Source: Mallotus nudiflorus (Eukaryota > Streptophyta > Magnoliopsida > Malpighiales > Euphorbiaceae). Taken from it: a stretch of 64,000 bases of DNA. How positions within the stretch are numbered: position 1 is the first letter of the stretch; each line of letters starts with the position of its first letter. Location of the stretch: NCBI GenBank assembly GCA_947683625.1, contig CANTUR010000644.1:299501-363500 (forward strand), read 5' to 3'. The notes beneath the pieces are model-generated. The model was not told the origin of the DNA. It searched no databases and saw nothing but the letters and a program-made list of their open reading frames with translations. This document shows, piece after piece, positions 1 to 12,481 of the stretch. Both the position numbers and the translations under genes were made by a program.

Positions 1-3000
1 TTGAAATGTCACAAAAAAATGATAGGCTCTTAATGCTAAAACGCTTAAAGGACAAGGTACTTATTTGTACTTATCCCTATTAACTTGTATATTATCTAAA
101 TATTATTCAAATATTTTCCTTTAAAAAAAATATATTTTTTAAATATTATTCTTATCTAAAACTCAAAACAGTATCTGAAACTTCAAAATCATATCAAATA
201 GTAAAATAAATTTTTCTCCAACCAAAAGTATATTTTCAGAATATTGTTCATATCTGAAACTCAAAATAATATCTAAAACTCAAAATATTATTTAAATATG
301 ATAATTTGACTAAGTATATATTTTTAAAAAAAATTATCAAAAAAAATGGTTGGCCTTAAGTAACAAATTTTAAATATAAATTGTATTCAAGTAATTAAAA
401 TAAATAAAATAAATAAAAATAATTTTTATATACATATCAATTGATTTGAATCTAAGAGTACATTTTTTTGAAATAAATGAAACTTGAAAATATTTTTTAT
501 TTTTTCATTTATTATTAGCATATTTTAGTTTTTTGTCCATGTATAAAATGAATAAAATAAGGACAAAAGAAAATAAGAAAAAATATGGAAAAAAATTGAA
601 AAAATAAGGATAACAAAAATAAGAAAAAAATTAAATATAAAAATAGAGAAATTTTAAAAATAAATATAATGATAAAATAAAAATAAAAAATAAGGATAAC
701 AGATAATAAGAAAAAAATTAAAAAATAAATATAAGAATAAAGCAAAAAATGAAAAAATAAGGATAACAGAAAATAAAAAATAAGGAAAAATAAAAATAAA
801 TAAATAAAAATAGAAAAAATAAAATAAAGAAATAAAAAATAAAACATTAAATATAAAATTAAAAATAAAGATTACAAAGAAAAAGAAAAAAATAATAAAA
901 ATAAAGATTAAATAAAAATAAAAAATAATGAAGGAATAAGGAAAATATTAAAGGGGACAAAAAAAGATATTCTTGAAAATAATAAAAAAAAACTCATGTA
1001 ATTAATGAAAAATGGAACATTTTGATAAAATCTAAGCCTAAAATATGTACATTTGTATAATTTCTCTTTAATTTTCCATTTTGAGGTTTTATACTTAGTT
1101 TCTAATTCCGATCTTGTCCATTATATTAATGTATGATTTTTTTTTTTGTTAGTATTAAATTAAATTGAGTTCAAAGTCATATCCAAGACAAAATATATAT
1201 AATTGCTTATAAAGCTAACTCATCCTAACTAAAAACTGAAAATCTATGCAGGCCTAGTCAAAAGTGGGTTTTATGGCAAATTGAGGCATTATGGGCTGAC
1301 TACAAAGTCACATTCAACCAACTTAACTGCCGCTATGAACATTATTCAACTTTCTTAATTAAATAGTCTGCCACTAAACATTAATTTTCTTCCAATCTCT
1401 TTAGATTTATTAACATTAATCAAGCAATCATTAGATTTTTTACCTTTTTTAAGTCTTGTTTTACAATAATTTTTAGTATCCGAACTTATTCAATCAATTT
1501 AGATCGAATAGGTGAACACCATAAAAAATAAAATTGTTTTAATATTTATTTTTTTTATGTATGAAATTTAAATTTAAAATCTTATTTAATAAAATTTAAT
1601 TTTTTTAATTTTACTTAAATCAACAAATGTTGACTTAAGTGTCATTGTTTAGTAGAATTTGTTTGTTATTTAATTAAGTAGGGAAATTAAAATTTTCATA
1701 GTCAAATATTAGACATTAGCCGTAGTATTAGAAGCAGGGTCTTATGGAAATAAGCATGTGGAAATTCTCCATTAGAGGACTCACATAAGGCCATTGTTTA
1801 ATTTCTTCTCCACAATCAAATATCATTATTATTTAAAGAAGGAGTTTTTTTTTTTTTTTAATGAATTTCAGGGCAAATTCTCTTATGTGAAACACATTGA
1901 GCGATTTAAATTAATTAATTTTTCCATTTATCTTTAATCCACCTTTGACTAATTTTAGATGAAATTTCCCTCCTTTAATTAATTTTTTTAAATGTTACAT
2001 ATATCATTAATAATTTCAAATACATCACTTTCAACACAAACCACATATCATAATTCATATAAAAATAAATAATACAAATATGCTACACGTAGTAATCAAA
2101 TCTAAAACCTTACTCTTAGAATCTCAATATAATAACCAATTGAGTTACGCCTTATTGGCTAATTAATTTTATTTAAAATGAATCATTCTCCATAACATAT
2201 ATTTTATTTGTTGAAAAATAAATTTAGTTATACTTAGGATGAGTTGCTTTTATTTTTGCTAATCTTTTTTAAGTATATGAGATTAAAAAAAAACGAATGA
2301 ATCATCTAAAAAAGATGTAAGAACTAATATTAATAATTTAATACGATCAACATTTTAAAATAATTCATTGCATTTTTAAAATGTTGGGATAGAATTTTAA
2401 GGCGTTTGATTTAAAGTAATTTTTTTAAAAAATTATACTGTTAGATTATCTAAATTTCGACGTAATTCTTGAAACATTGAATTGTTGGAATAATAGAAAT
2501 TTATTTTCATTTGTTTTGCACTTTTAAAATGAGTTGAAAATGACAAATTGACTATAAAAATTCTAGCTAATTTTTACTTTTAAATGAAAAATAAAAATCA
2601 TATTTGTAATTAAAAGAACAAAATGAGTACAATGATGTTCTCAGATTGAGTTTTGGTAATCAAATACAATACTGATTGTGTTAAAATTATCATAAATTGG
2701 CCAAATTAATTTTTCGCTAAAATTAAAATAATAACTAAAATTATTAAAATTACTTGCTTTTAAATAAATTTTTTTGAATAAACAAACAATTTTCATCCAT
2801 ATAACATGAAGAATTCAATTTTTCACAAAGACCAGTTAGTAGAGAACTGTTCTCTCATAAACTAAATTCGAATTCGGGTTCTAATATACACAGTCATATT
2901 AAATTAGTTATTGAAAATTTTTTGTCATCTTTGTGGTTATGTCTGAATTGAACTGAATTAGTAAGAATTCAGTAAATTTTAAATATTGATATTTTAAATA

Positions 3001-3616
3001 AAAAAATACTTACAATAATTTTGTTTTAATTTAATAGTACTAAAATTAGTATCCGAACTATGAAACTTCAAATTTCAATTTTATATAGAGTCTATTAATT
3101 AAAAAAAAAAAAATTTATTCTCATTACTCCATGTAAATGCAAATACTGAGATTGAAGTTCAAGTCTTAGATCATCAAAGCAACAAACTAAAAGTAAGAAA
3201 GGGGAAAAAAAAAGCCACAAAATCACCCTCTCTTAAAACCCCATTTCTCCTCAGCTATCATATTTCACCTCCCGAACACACCACGGCAAGTTTGTTATAA
3301 ATATTGACTATTGTGATGATGATGATGATGTGACCATTTACGCTTGTGTTGTGTTATATATATATAGAAGATGAACCCAAAGCACACGCCAATTCCATTA
3401 TCTTTACCACAATCTTACCTTATTTTTCCCTTGCACTATTCGCTAATTCACCTAAACTGGTGCTAACTCCCCTAACTTACTCTACCAAACTGGTGCTTTT
3501 GACATCATCACCTTCGTCTTATGCTATACCATCCAAACTACATGTACAATTCTAGCATCTGCTTCAAAGAATTTTGGTCTTTTTTTTTTCTTGTTCTAAT
3601 ATATATATATAGGGAG
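1..3616. other. AT-rich intergenic DNA
   Basis: No gene is recognised here. About 150-300 carries four imperfect copies of a short motif (tatctRaaactcaaaa). About 545-960 is an A/G-rich, strand-asymmetric tract; the long reading frame opposite it is Phe/Leu/Tyr-rich low complexity. About 3220-3560 is less AT-rich, with a (GAT)n run near 3315 and two copies of an 'aaactggtgct' word, but I recognise no protein in it. Confidence 0.6.
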
Positions 3617-4290
3617 CAAAAAACCTTGATATAAGGCTCCGGAAAATATTATCTTTGAAAATATTTTCTTACAGCTAAACATCAGGAAAAAATTATATTC
3701 TAGAAAATATTTTTCAGAAAAATATAACATTTTTTGATATTTAGCTACAATACTGGAAAATAATTGAAAAATATTATCTTTTGTAATATCAACATTTTTT
3801 ATTTGTCAAATTATCTTTTTGTAATGCATCTAATGAATATTATTTTTATAAATTATCTCTTTATAATGGACCATATGTATATAAGAGGAAAGAATGAAAA
3901 AATAAAAATAGAGGGAAAGGATAAAAGAATGTGAGAAGGCAAAAAAACAAAGAGAAAATGAAAGGAAAAAAGAAGGGAATAAGAGGAAAAAATAAAAAAG
4001 AGGGAAAGGAAAAAAGAAGGAGAAAGGATAAAAAAATAAGGAGAAAATAAAATAAAAAAGTGAGAAAGGAAAAAATAAGGAGAAAATAAAAAAAAAATTT
4101 AAAAAAAAGGGCAAAACAAGAAAATGGCAAAATTGAAAGAAAAAATAAAAAAGATAGTCATTTTATTTTTAAGTATTTAAAAATAATTTTTCATTTTTAG
4201 AATGAGAAGTTATTTTTTTGTATTTATATATTTTTTAGTGTCTGAATTATTAAAGAAAAATAAGTTAAAGAAAAATAAATTATTAATTAA
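3617..4290. repeat. Degenerate MITE-like repeat with purine-rich core
   Basis: The left end has repeated 'gaaaatatt' words. The right end carries an 'aaataagttaaagaaaaataa' style stretch also found in the MITE at 42.33-42.66 kb. Between them, about 3880-4140 is nearly pure A/G. I read it as an old, diverged relative of that MITE with an expanded purine core. Ends and target duplication are not resolved, so the limits are approximate. Confidence 0.35.
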
Positions 4291-5407
4291 AAGAAAATTA
4301 TTTTTTCTATTAAAATTAATTTCATAAAATTAAATAAAAGAAGGTAAATTTAAATTAATAACAAATTATACAACATATTTAAATAAATCTTACAAAATCT
4401 TATAAAATTCGGCAATATATATTCATAATAATATTTTAACATGAAAATGTAGGGAATTATCTGGTTGTGTATTCTACCCCTTGTATTGAATCCATTTTTC
4501 AATATTGACTTTGAAAACACTTCATTCGTATCCATTTTTTGTTAGTTAATTGCTGCATTAATTGGGGGAGTCGCTGTCTTTTCTGAGACTAAACTGCTTT
4601 GAATTTTTATTTCAATTTGTGTATGATCAAATTGACACCAAAATTCCAATTTTAGTTAGTGGGTTGGAAATTAAAGAAACTAATTTCAAAATGATGATCA
4701 TGATTGACCTTTCTAATTTCATTAAAAAAAAAAAAACAAATGTACAAATTACTTACATTTTGCTAATATTTTCAATTTTTCGGTTTCTTTAAAATTTTCG
4801 AGTAGTCAAACATCACTCAATTCTCAAAACTCTGATCATAAGTTTAAATTATAATATGATATACCAATATAAAAAAATTGAATTACACTTGAAAACATAT
4901 ATAATAATTTTATACTATTTTCAATATATCAAAAATTAAAATTTTATATATTAAACGAATTTTTAAAACATTTTATATCATATATCATCTTATAAATTTA
5001 ATAAATTATTAATGTAGTACATTAGCCCCAAACGGGAAACGATTGACTAATTAAATATTTTATTTAAAATATATTAATTAATTAATTAGATATCATTTAT
5101 AGAGACTATAATTTTGAATTTGTGAATTCGTCTAGCTGCATACAAATCTAGCAAAATTGATAGAGAATTCATGACGAAGGAATTACCTGTCATTAATTAT
5201 GTTTTACGGTTTCTGAGAATAAGATTTTTCTTTTATTTTTCAATAAACGGAGACATTTATTAATGAATTATTATTATTATTAGTAATTAAAAAACTAACA
5301 AGCACCATATACATTAGTAACCTTTTCTTTTTATAAATCAGCTATTATATAAATGATAATTTCCGTAAAATTAATAGAAGTTGATGTTCTCATCTTTAAA
5401 GCATTGG
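4291..5407. other. AT-rich intergenic DNA
   Basis: No gene, RNA or clear repeat is seen. Short open frames around 4350-4790 have no recognisable protein character and lie in composition typical of the flanks. Confidence 0.5.
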
Positions 5408-5416
5408 AAGAAATAT

Positions 5417-5743
5417 GGCAAAATTTATTTTTCAACCTTTGAATTATAACGATTTTTTCTATTGAACCTATATCCTTTTATTACATTGCATTAAGCTCAT
5501 ATGCTATTATTTATGTAGCTATTGAGCTCCAATTTAAAAAACTTCACGAATATGTTCTTCATCTATAGGAACTTAATGCATTATATAAATAATGGTATAT
5601 GGGCTTAATGTATACATAAATAATAGTATAGAGGTCCAATAACTACATAAATAATAGTATAAATGCTCAATGTAATGAACTAAAAAAATAGGGACTTGAT
5701 AGAAAAACTACTATAGTTCAAGGGTTTAAAAATAATTTTTATC
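5417..5743. mobile_element. Small MULE-type MITE with 9-bp target duplication
   Basis: This 327-bp element is flanked on both sides by the identical 9-mer aagaaatat (5408-5416 and 5744-5752). Its ends are long imperfect inverted repeats of about 115 bp: the left begins ggcaaaattta and the right, read in reverse complement, begins gataaaaatta. Both arms share words such as 'ctattatttatgtag'. There is no coding capacity. A 9-bp duplication plus long inverted repeats is the hallmark of Mutator-like elements, so this is probably a non-autonomous MULE. The intact duplication suggests it is not very old. Confidence 0.75.
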
Positions 5744-5752
5744 AAGAAATAT

Positions 5753-6329
5753 TCATAAAATTTGAATCATTTTCAAATTAAACTTAAAAATGACATCATT
5801 TTTTTCAATTTATTTAAAAACTAGTCATAAATCTGTATTTTTGCACCAACTGTAAATATATATATATATATATTAAAATAATTAATTAAATAAGTTTAAT
5901 AAATTAAAACTATAAATTAATTAGAACCTAAAAAGTTATTACAATAGTATTATTTTGTAATTTTTTATTGATAGTACATTTTTTTATTATATATAGTAAT
6001 AATAATAACTAAATAAATAAAAGAAAAGAAAAATAGAAAATAGTTGAAAAAATAAGGGTATTTTAGTATAAAAGATATAATTTTTTTTTATAGAAAGGGA
6101 AGTAATGTTTTATATACAATAGAATATATGTATCATAATAAAATAAGATTTTTTCATGTTTTTCTTTTTAGAAAAATATTGTGAATTTTAAGGTATTCGG
6201 AATGAATAATCAATTATGATAAGAAATCATTGTTAAAATTTGGATTTAATGATTTTGAATATATATATATATATATATTCTCTTCTGCCTTTTGATGAAA
6301 ATTTAATGTACAAGAATAAATATATAAAT
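5753..6329. other. AT-rich intergenic DNA
   Basis: Nothing recognisable beyond short (TA)n runs near 5858-5873 and 5990. Confidence 0.5.
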
Positions 6330-7130
6330 GGTATCTAAACTTTTTAATTTTTGTCAAAATGTTTGAATTATTTTTAAGTGTTTGAACTGACAAAATTTTT
6401 TTAATTTGGTATATGTAGTAAGTTTTGTAGGTTAAAATGCCGATATGTCTTATTTTAAATAACATATTGACTTAAATGCTATTCTTTTATATTAAGCTTT
6501 ATTTTTTATTTTTCAATTTGAAAAAATTATTTTTTCACTCATATAAACTAAATTTAAAAGTGATATATGCAGAATATTATTAAACTAAAGTAAAATGAAA
6601 TAAAAATTGAACCATTATTATTAAAAATAAAAATGAATTAAAAAGTCTTTAGTTATTTTTAAATCTATATGAAAGAGTAAAAATAGAATCTAATCTAATT
6701 AAAATAAAATAAAAAAATAAAAAAAACAAATTATCATTAAAAATAAAAATAAAATGATTTTTTAATAAATAAAAATTTAATTTAATTGAAATGTGAAATA
6801 AAAATTAAATTCAACTACCATAATCAATAAAATAAAAAATAATATTTATTTACTTTTCGTAATTTAGTTTGATAAATAAAAAATAATTTTTTATTTCTAA
6901 TAATTTTTTAAGAAAATAATTAGAATAAAAAAGAAAATGAAGTCTAATATAAAAAAAAGGGTATTTAAGTTAATTTATTGTTTAACGTAAAACATATAAG
7001 CATTTTTAACATGTAAGATATGCTAGAAACAAAAATTTAGAAAATCTTTTGTTAGTTTAGACACTCATTTATTGTTAAAAAATATTAGTTCAAACACCAA
7101 AAGAGCAAAAAATTAAAAAATTGTCAATTT
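6330..7130. mobile_element. Fold-back / MULE-like element
   Basis: A left arm at about 6330-6480 and a right arm at about 6960-7125 are imperfect inverted complements of each other. Both contain a 'gtgtYtRaact(g/a)acaaaa' block and an 'aatgcYRatatgt' block. The interior is AT-rich and non-coding. I could not fix the ends or find a target duplication, so class and limits are tentative. Confidence 0.45.
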
Positions 7131-8300
7131 ACTTTATTAATAACTGTCATTAAATAATTGAATATCTTCTCATATAATTGTGATAAAAGTAAAATAAAAA
7201 TAAAGTAAATGAAAAACAAGCCCACTTTAGAAACCCCTTATATATATTTATTCTTTTACTTAAATGTAAAATATAAATCTCATCATTTAATTCCTGCCTC
7301 GTTAACTATCATTAATATATAATAATACGAAAAGAACATAGATACAGTAAAAAAGCGTCAGAGATTATTTATTTATAAAGGTCAGTCTCTAGTTAATAAA
7401 AATAGATGTTTCTTTTAATCAAATTTTATTTTTGTAGGAGCATATATATATATATAAAGGACTAATATTATCCACCCATTTAACATTCAAGTGCAATTCA
7501 TCTGAAAATAAACCTAAATTCTGAATTTTGTTTTGAACTATCTATAATTAATTCTGGATTTCTTTTGGTATACAAAAAAGCAAAAGTAATTATATTATAG
7601 TTAATTATTTGATACATGTGTGGTCAAATTATAAAATACAAAAAATTCAAAAGTCAGCTCTAGCACACAAGGATATAAAACAGGTCAGCCTTAACCTTGT
7701 AACTTGTAAGGTAGCATATCACTATATATATAGATGCGGCCTGCAGGTGTGTATTTGTATCTTGTAAACATAACAAGCATGGATACTTAACTAACTTCTT
7801 TCTTTCTTTCTTTTTTGGTCTAAAAAGTAACTAACTTACCATTTTGATTTTTTATTTTCTTCAAATATTGAAAAAAATATAATGTATGAAACATTTACAA
7901 GAAAAATCTGAAAAGGTATCATAAAGTGTAGAGTTCAATTCCTACTATTATCGATTTAAAAGTGAAAGACTAACTCCTATTGTGCAGTTAATCAATGTTA
8001 AGATTATATGATATTTCAATTTAGCAACAAAAAAATAAATTTATAAGAAAAAGAAATCGACTGTGAAATATAAATTATGATGTTTCAAATTAATTTTTAT
8101 TTGATTTAAAAAGAGAATTACTTTGTTAATACTTAAATTATTTGACCTTCCCATTAATAAGATACAAATTGGCTACTTGTATCTCAATATTCACACCTCT
8201 CTCTAGTCTTGAGTCATCAGAAAAAATTAAGTATCCATTTCCTCTTCGTCAAAAAGTCCATATCGTTCTTTGTCTTGGAAAATTAACTAACCATATACAC
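7131..8300. other. Upstream region of the polygalacturonase gene
   Basis: AT-rich non-coding DNA. It probably contains the promoter of the downstream gene, but no specific regulatory element can be assigned other than the TATA candidate listed separately. No reading frame here resembles a protein. Confidence 0.4.
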
Positions 8301-8301
8301 C

Positions 8302-8311
8302 TCTATATATA
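8302..8311 (+). promoter_or_regulatory. Candidate TATA box of the polygalacturonase gene
   Basis: The run ctatatatat lies about 130 bp before the chosen ATG at 8436 and is followed by a CT-rich leader, a common plant arrangement. In DNA this AT-rich, TATA-like strings are frequent, so this is only a candidate. Confidence 0.35.
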
Positions 8312-8435
8312 TGTGTGTGTCTCTCTTTTATGTCTTCACCTCATGACAAGAATTGAATCTTTACAACCTTAGCTTTTACCATATCTTTTCATCATTTGTT
8401 TGTTTTCTTTACCCTTCAAAAGTAGAAGAACTAAA

Positions 8436-11430
8436 ATGTACCCAAAACACCCACTAAGGCCTTTGCTTGTTTTCTTCTTGTTAACATTCTTTGTTTCTTG
8501 TTTTGGGTCTTTCCAAGATTACTCAGCTTCTAATTATCCGGTTAAAGATGGCAATGGAAATGGTTTAAGGAGCAATGATCCATATTTTAGCACCATTGAT
8601 GGGAATAATGTCTATAAGCCAACATTTTCCGGCTTTGCAAAACTTGTTAGGCAGCGGGCAAGTAGTCCTACAAGTTCACCAAAGATAGTGAATGTGGCTG
8701 ATTTTGGAGCTAAAGCTGATGGAACGGATGCTAGTGAGGTATATGATCTAATGAAATTGCGAATAATGGTTTATGCCATTTTCTTCCTCTCTCACTGTTT
8801 TTTTTTCCTGATATTGAAGTTGAGCCATATTAGCTATTTTTTGGGTGTAATATTGGATATTTTTGGTTGGAAATTTGTTAGGCTTTTAAGAAAGCATGGG
8901 AGGAAGCTTGCTCTTCTGAAGAAAGTGCCATTATTGTTGTCCCCAAGAAGAAAATTTATTATCTTAAACCAGTAAAATTTTCAGGCCCTTGTCAATCTGA
9001 TATTGTATTCAAGGTGAGTTTAATCCATATTCATGCATGTATATTAATTTGCATATATACCATAACTACAGACAAATTGGACCAGCTCATTGATGCCTTT
9101 TTTTTATTCAGATATATGGAACAATCAAAGCTTCCAACACAATGAGGGACTATGAAGATGATAGAAGGCACTGGATTGTATTTGACAGTGTAAAAAATCT
9201 TAGAGTCAAAGGTGGTGGCATCATCAATGGCAATGGCAGAATGTGGTGGGAAAATTCTTGCAAAATTGACACAAGCAAGGTACTTATGAAATGAATTAAA
9301 TAATGCCCACATTTCCTTAATTAATTCAAATAATTAGTTAACATCCATCGTTACTATTAGCAACTAATTACATGGTGCTTGCATATTTTTCTTGCAGCCT
9401 TGTTTAGGAGCACCAACTGTAAGTTCATGAGCATGCTCTTTTAATTCCTTCTATAAGGATTTTTGTTTTATTTTCCTGTTCTTAAACATTTATTGCTTTG
9501 CAGGCTGTCACCTTTTCTGATTGCAAGAGTTTGATAGTAGCCAATTTACGGTTTCAAAATTCACAACAAATGCATCTTACTTTTCAAAAATGTGTAAATG
9601 TCAGAGCCATGAATCTTGTAGTGACTGCACCAGGGAACAGTCCCTAACACTGATGGAATTCATGTCAGTGGCACCCAAAACATTCGGATAAAAAATTGTG
9701 TCATAAAAACAGGTATGTACATAACATACTCCAATAAACTACAATTGGCCAATCAATATGCTTCAAGAAAATCTCAATCAAAACACCAACTGGGTATCAT
9801 TCAATTATCAATTTTAGGCCAAGTTCTTGAAAATATCAAGTGGGAAAGGCTCAGTTTTATAATGTTTCTAAATAAATTTCTTTCATAAATTTAGCATCTA
9901 ACTTTTGAAACATACGTATGTATGTATTTTTTTGAAGGCGATGATTGCATATCAATAGAAGATGGGTCAAAGAATGTCGAAGCCACGGACATTATTTGTG
10001 GACCAGGACATGGAATAAGGTTTCTCCAATTCAACTCTAGCTAGCCAACTTTGTACCTAATTAAATATTGCAACTGCACCATTTCTACTCTGCACATGGT
10101 TAGTATAATTTTTATATAATTTTGACACTAATGTTTGTATATATATATATATATTTTGGGGCAGTATTGGTAGCTTGGGAGATGGTAATTCGGAGGCTCA
10201 AGTTTCAAATGTGTTAGTTAATAGAGCAACACTTTCAGGAACCACTAATGGGGTTAGAATCAAGACTTGGCAGGTAAGGCCCATTTCATGAATACTCTTT
10301 CTAAAGATAAATTTGGTTGATGTTTAAACAATCTTTTTTGGAAAACTTTGCTACTAACTTTTGGTTCTTGGGTTGGTGGATTAAGAGAGTAGATTATTGC
10401 CCCTTAAATCAAGCCGCAAGTCCAGCAACTATGACCAATGCCGTAGAACCATGGGGCTAAAATACAGAAACATGGACATAAAAATGAAAGAATTTTGGTG
10501 TTGATTTGTGAGTTTAACTAGACCCAAAAGTTGAAAAGATTAAGGAAAGATGTTTGCAAGAGTAACCACATTAGCTCAGTAAATTGTAATTTAATATTTA
10601 TTGAAGAAATTTTTTTACACTAAAATATAATTACATTAAACTGTTGCATTTATAACACATATTTTAAATACTTTATACTTAACCACTCTCTCTCTATATA
10701 TATGCTCAAAATAGATAAAGATTTTTCATTTTATAATTGCTACTTAGTTGACTAGTGATAGTGGCAAGTTAACCAATTTTGTTGGCCAAGTCCGTTCTTC
10801 TCTAGTCTAATTTCTTCAAAATGTTTAGAATAACAACTGAGTTCATTATGTTCAAATTTTCTTTTGTGGTTGTTAGAAATTTTTTTAAAAAAAATAATTG
10901 AAAGTAGTGCTTCATAAAAGACTTGCCATCTCTCTTTCTTTTCATATATGGAGACTTTCTAGTCTTTCTTCATAACAAATGATTTATTTGCAGGGAGGAT
11001 CTGGATATGCAAAAAACATAGTTTTCCAAAATGTGGTGATGAATAATGTGACCAACCCAATAATTATTGATCAAAACTACTGTGATCAAGATGATCCATG
11101 CCCAGAACAGGTAAATATAACCTGCAATATTTTATATATATATATATAATTTATTATAAATATTTACCTGAAAATTGAAGTGCAATCTTCTTGTTGTGAT
11201 GGCAGAAATCAGCTGTACAAATAAGCAATGTGATGTACAAAAGCATAAAAGGAACAAGTGCTTCAGATATAGCAGTAAAATTTGATTGCAGCAAGACATT
11301 TCCATGCAAAGGAATTTTAATGCAAGATATTGTTTTAGGAACTCCAGAAGATGCAAGGGCCAAAGCTTCATGTGCCAATGTTAATTTAGCAAATAAAGGG
11401 AGGGTTTCTCCTCAATGTTCTGCCTCTTAA
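8436..11430 (+). CDS. Polygalacturonase (glycosyl hydrolase 28), nine exons, frameshifted in exon 5
   Basis: Secreted pectin-degrading enzyme that hydrolyses alpha-1,4 bonds of polygalacturonan in the cell wall. Exons: 8436-8738, 8882-9013, 9112-9279, 9398-9418, 9504-9712, 9938-10019, 10165-10273, 10994-11110, 11206-11430. All introns are GT-AG and all phases agree. Apart from one base, the product would be 454 residues, normal for the family. A hydrophobic signal peptide (about residues 9-24) is followed by a propeptide. The four GH28 motifs are NTD (256-258), GDD (278-280), GHG (301-303) and RIK (336-338). The sequence resembles the tomato fruit PG and Arabidopsis ADPG abscission/dehiscence group. 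The oddity is one extra C in 9642-9644, which makes TAA at 9645-9647 and would end the protein at residue 255, before every catalytic aspartate. All other exons and splice sites are clean, so this is either a recent null allele or a base-call error. An upstream in-frame TTG at 8400 is not a likely start; ATG at 8436 precedes the signal peptide. Confidence 0.9.
9642..9647 (+). other. One-base insertion and premature stop in exon 5
   Basis: Three Cs stand where the frame needs two. The frame reads Ser-Pro then TAA. Deleting one C gives the expected Ser-Pro-Asn-Thr-Asp-Gly motif and restores the frame to the exon end. Confidence 0.85.
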
Positions 11431-12471
11431 ATGAGAGGAAAATATTAAGCACTCATCATTCTTAATTACACTAGTGATGTATTAGACATATATTAGATGC
11501 CATATTATGTTAGCTTTACCTGATCCTCATATTTTTATTGTTTTAAGCCTTCAAAAGTTAGGAATGCAGTGTAAATAACAATATCATAAATGCAATTTAC
11601 ATTTCTTTCTTCTTTTATTTTCTTGAGGCTTTTAATTTTTTTTTTCTTCAATTGTTAATTTTAGCCATTTTTTAAAAACAAATCATTATTATATTAATCA
11701 AAATTTTACCTTTATTTAATATATATTGTTTCAAGTGGTGAGGAATTTTTATTTTTTTTAGAAAATTATGAGTTCAAATTTAGCTTTGCCCTATTATTAT
11801 ATCAATCTTACCGATTAGTTAAGATTCTTATATCAAAAGATAAATATAAAACATATTTATTTATTTAAATCATTTGTTAACTGAGCATTTTGTATAGGAT
11901 GAGCTCCTGTACTAAATGCTCAACTTAATTAAATTTTAATTTGAAATTAGTTGTGTCAAATATATAATTTTCTTTTCCATTTCGCACTATACAAATGATT
12001 ACATTTTCCAATAAAAATTAATACATAATTTTTTACCAGATATTTTTCTTCCTGTAGATTTAAACCTATATCTCATCTTTAATTAGTAACTGGCTGTGAA
12101 TCTATGAGATGAGCAATCTACATAATATATACCTTATTTAATTATTTTAAAATATAATTAAAATTAATTAATTAAGTAGTTTTAATAGAATAAAATTATA
12201 AATAATTTTTTTGGAAAAAAAGTAGAAGAATGTTATTTATTTAAATCCAAATACAATGCATTTAGAAGAAAAACAGACCTTTCAAAAAAACAAAAAAAAA
12301 ACGGATGGTTGTCTCTCCAAAATACAAAGGTCTGTCGAATATGGAATTTGCTGCTCGTGCTAAGCAATAAACCAAAAAATTCGTAGACCTCACAAAAACT
12401 TAATGCTCTTAAAATTAGATACTAAAATGTGAATTTCATTTAAAACCATATTAAACAATGACTATACCACC
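11431..12471. other. 3' flank of the polygalacturonase gene
   Basis: AT-rich DNA that should include the 3' untranslated region; no clear polyadenylation signal can be singled out. Nothing else is recognised up to the transposon at 12482. Confidence 0.4.
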
Positions 12472-12481
12472 CCTCGTTTGG

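Noticed and set aside
515..847. Phe/Leu-rich membrane-like frame (minus strand)
   Set aside because: Low-complexity A/G-rich DNA on the plus strand; the same kind of frame appears at 3830-4130 and 38497-38766, with no real domain.
8400..8435. Upstream extension of polygalacturonase from TTG at 8400
   Set aside because: There is no ATG, and the extension is polar and would precede the signal peptide; ATG at 8436 is the natural start.
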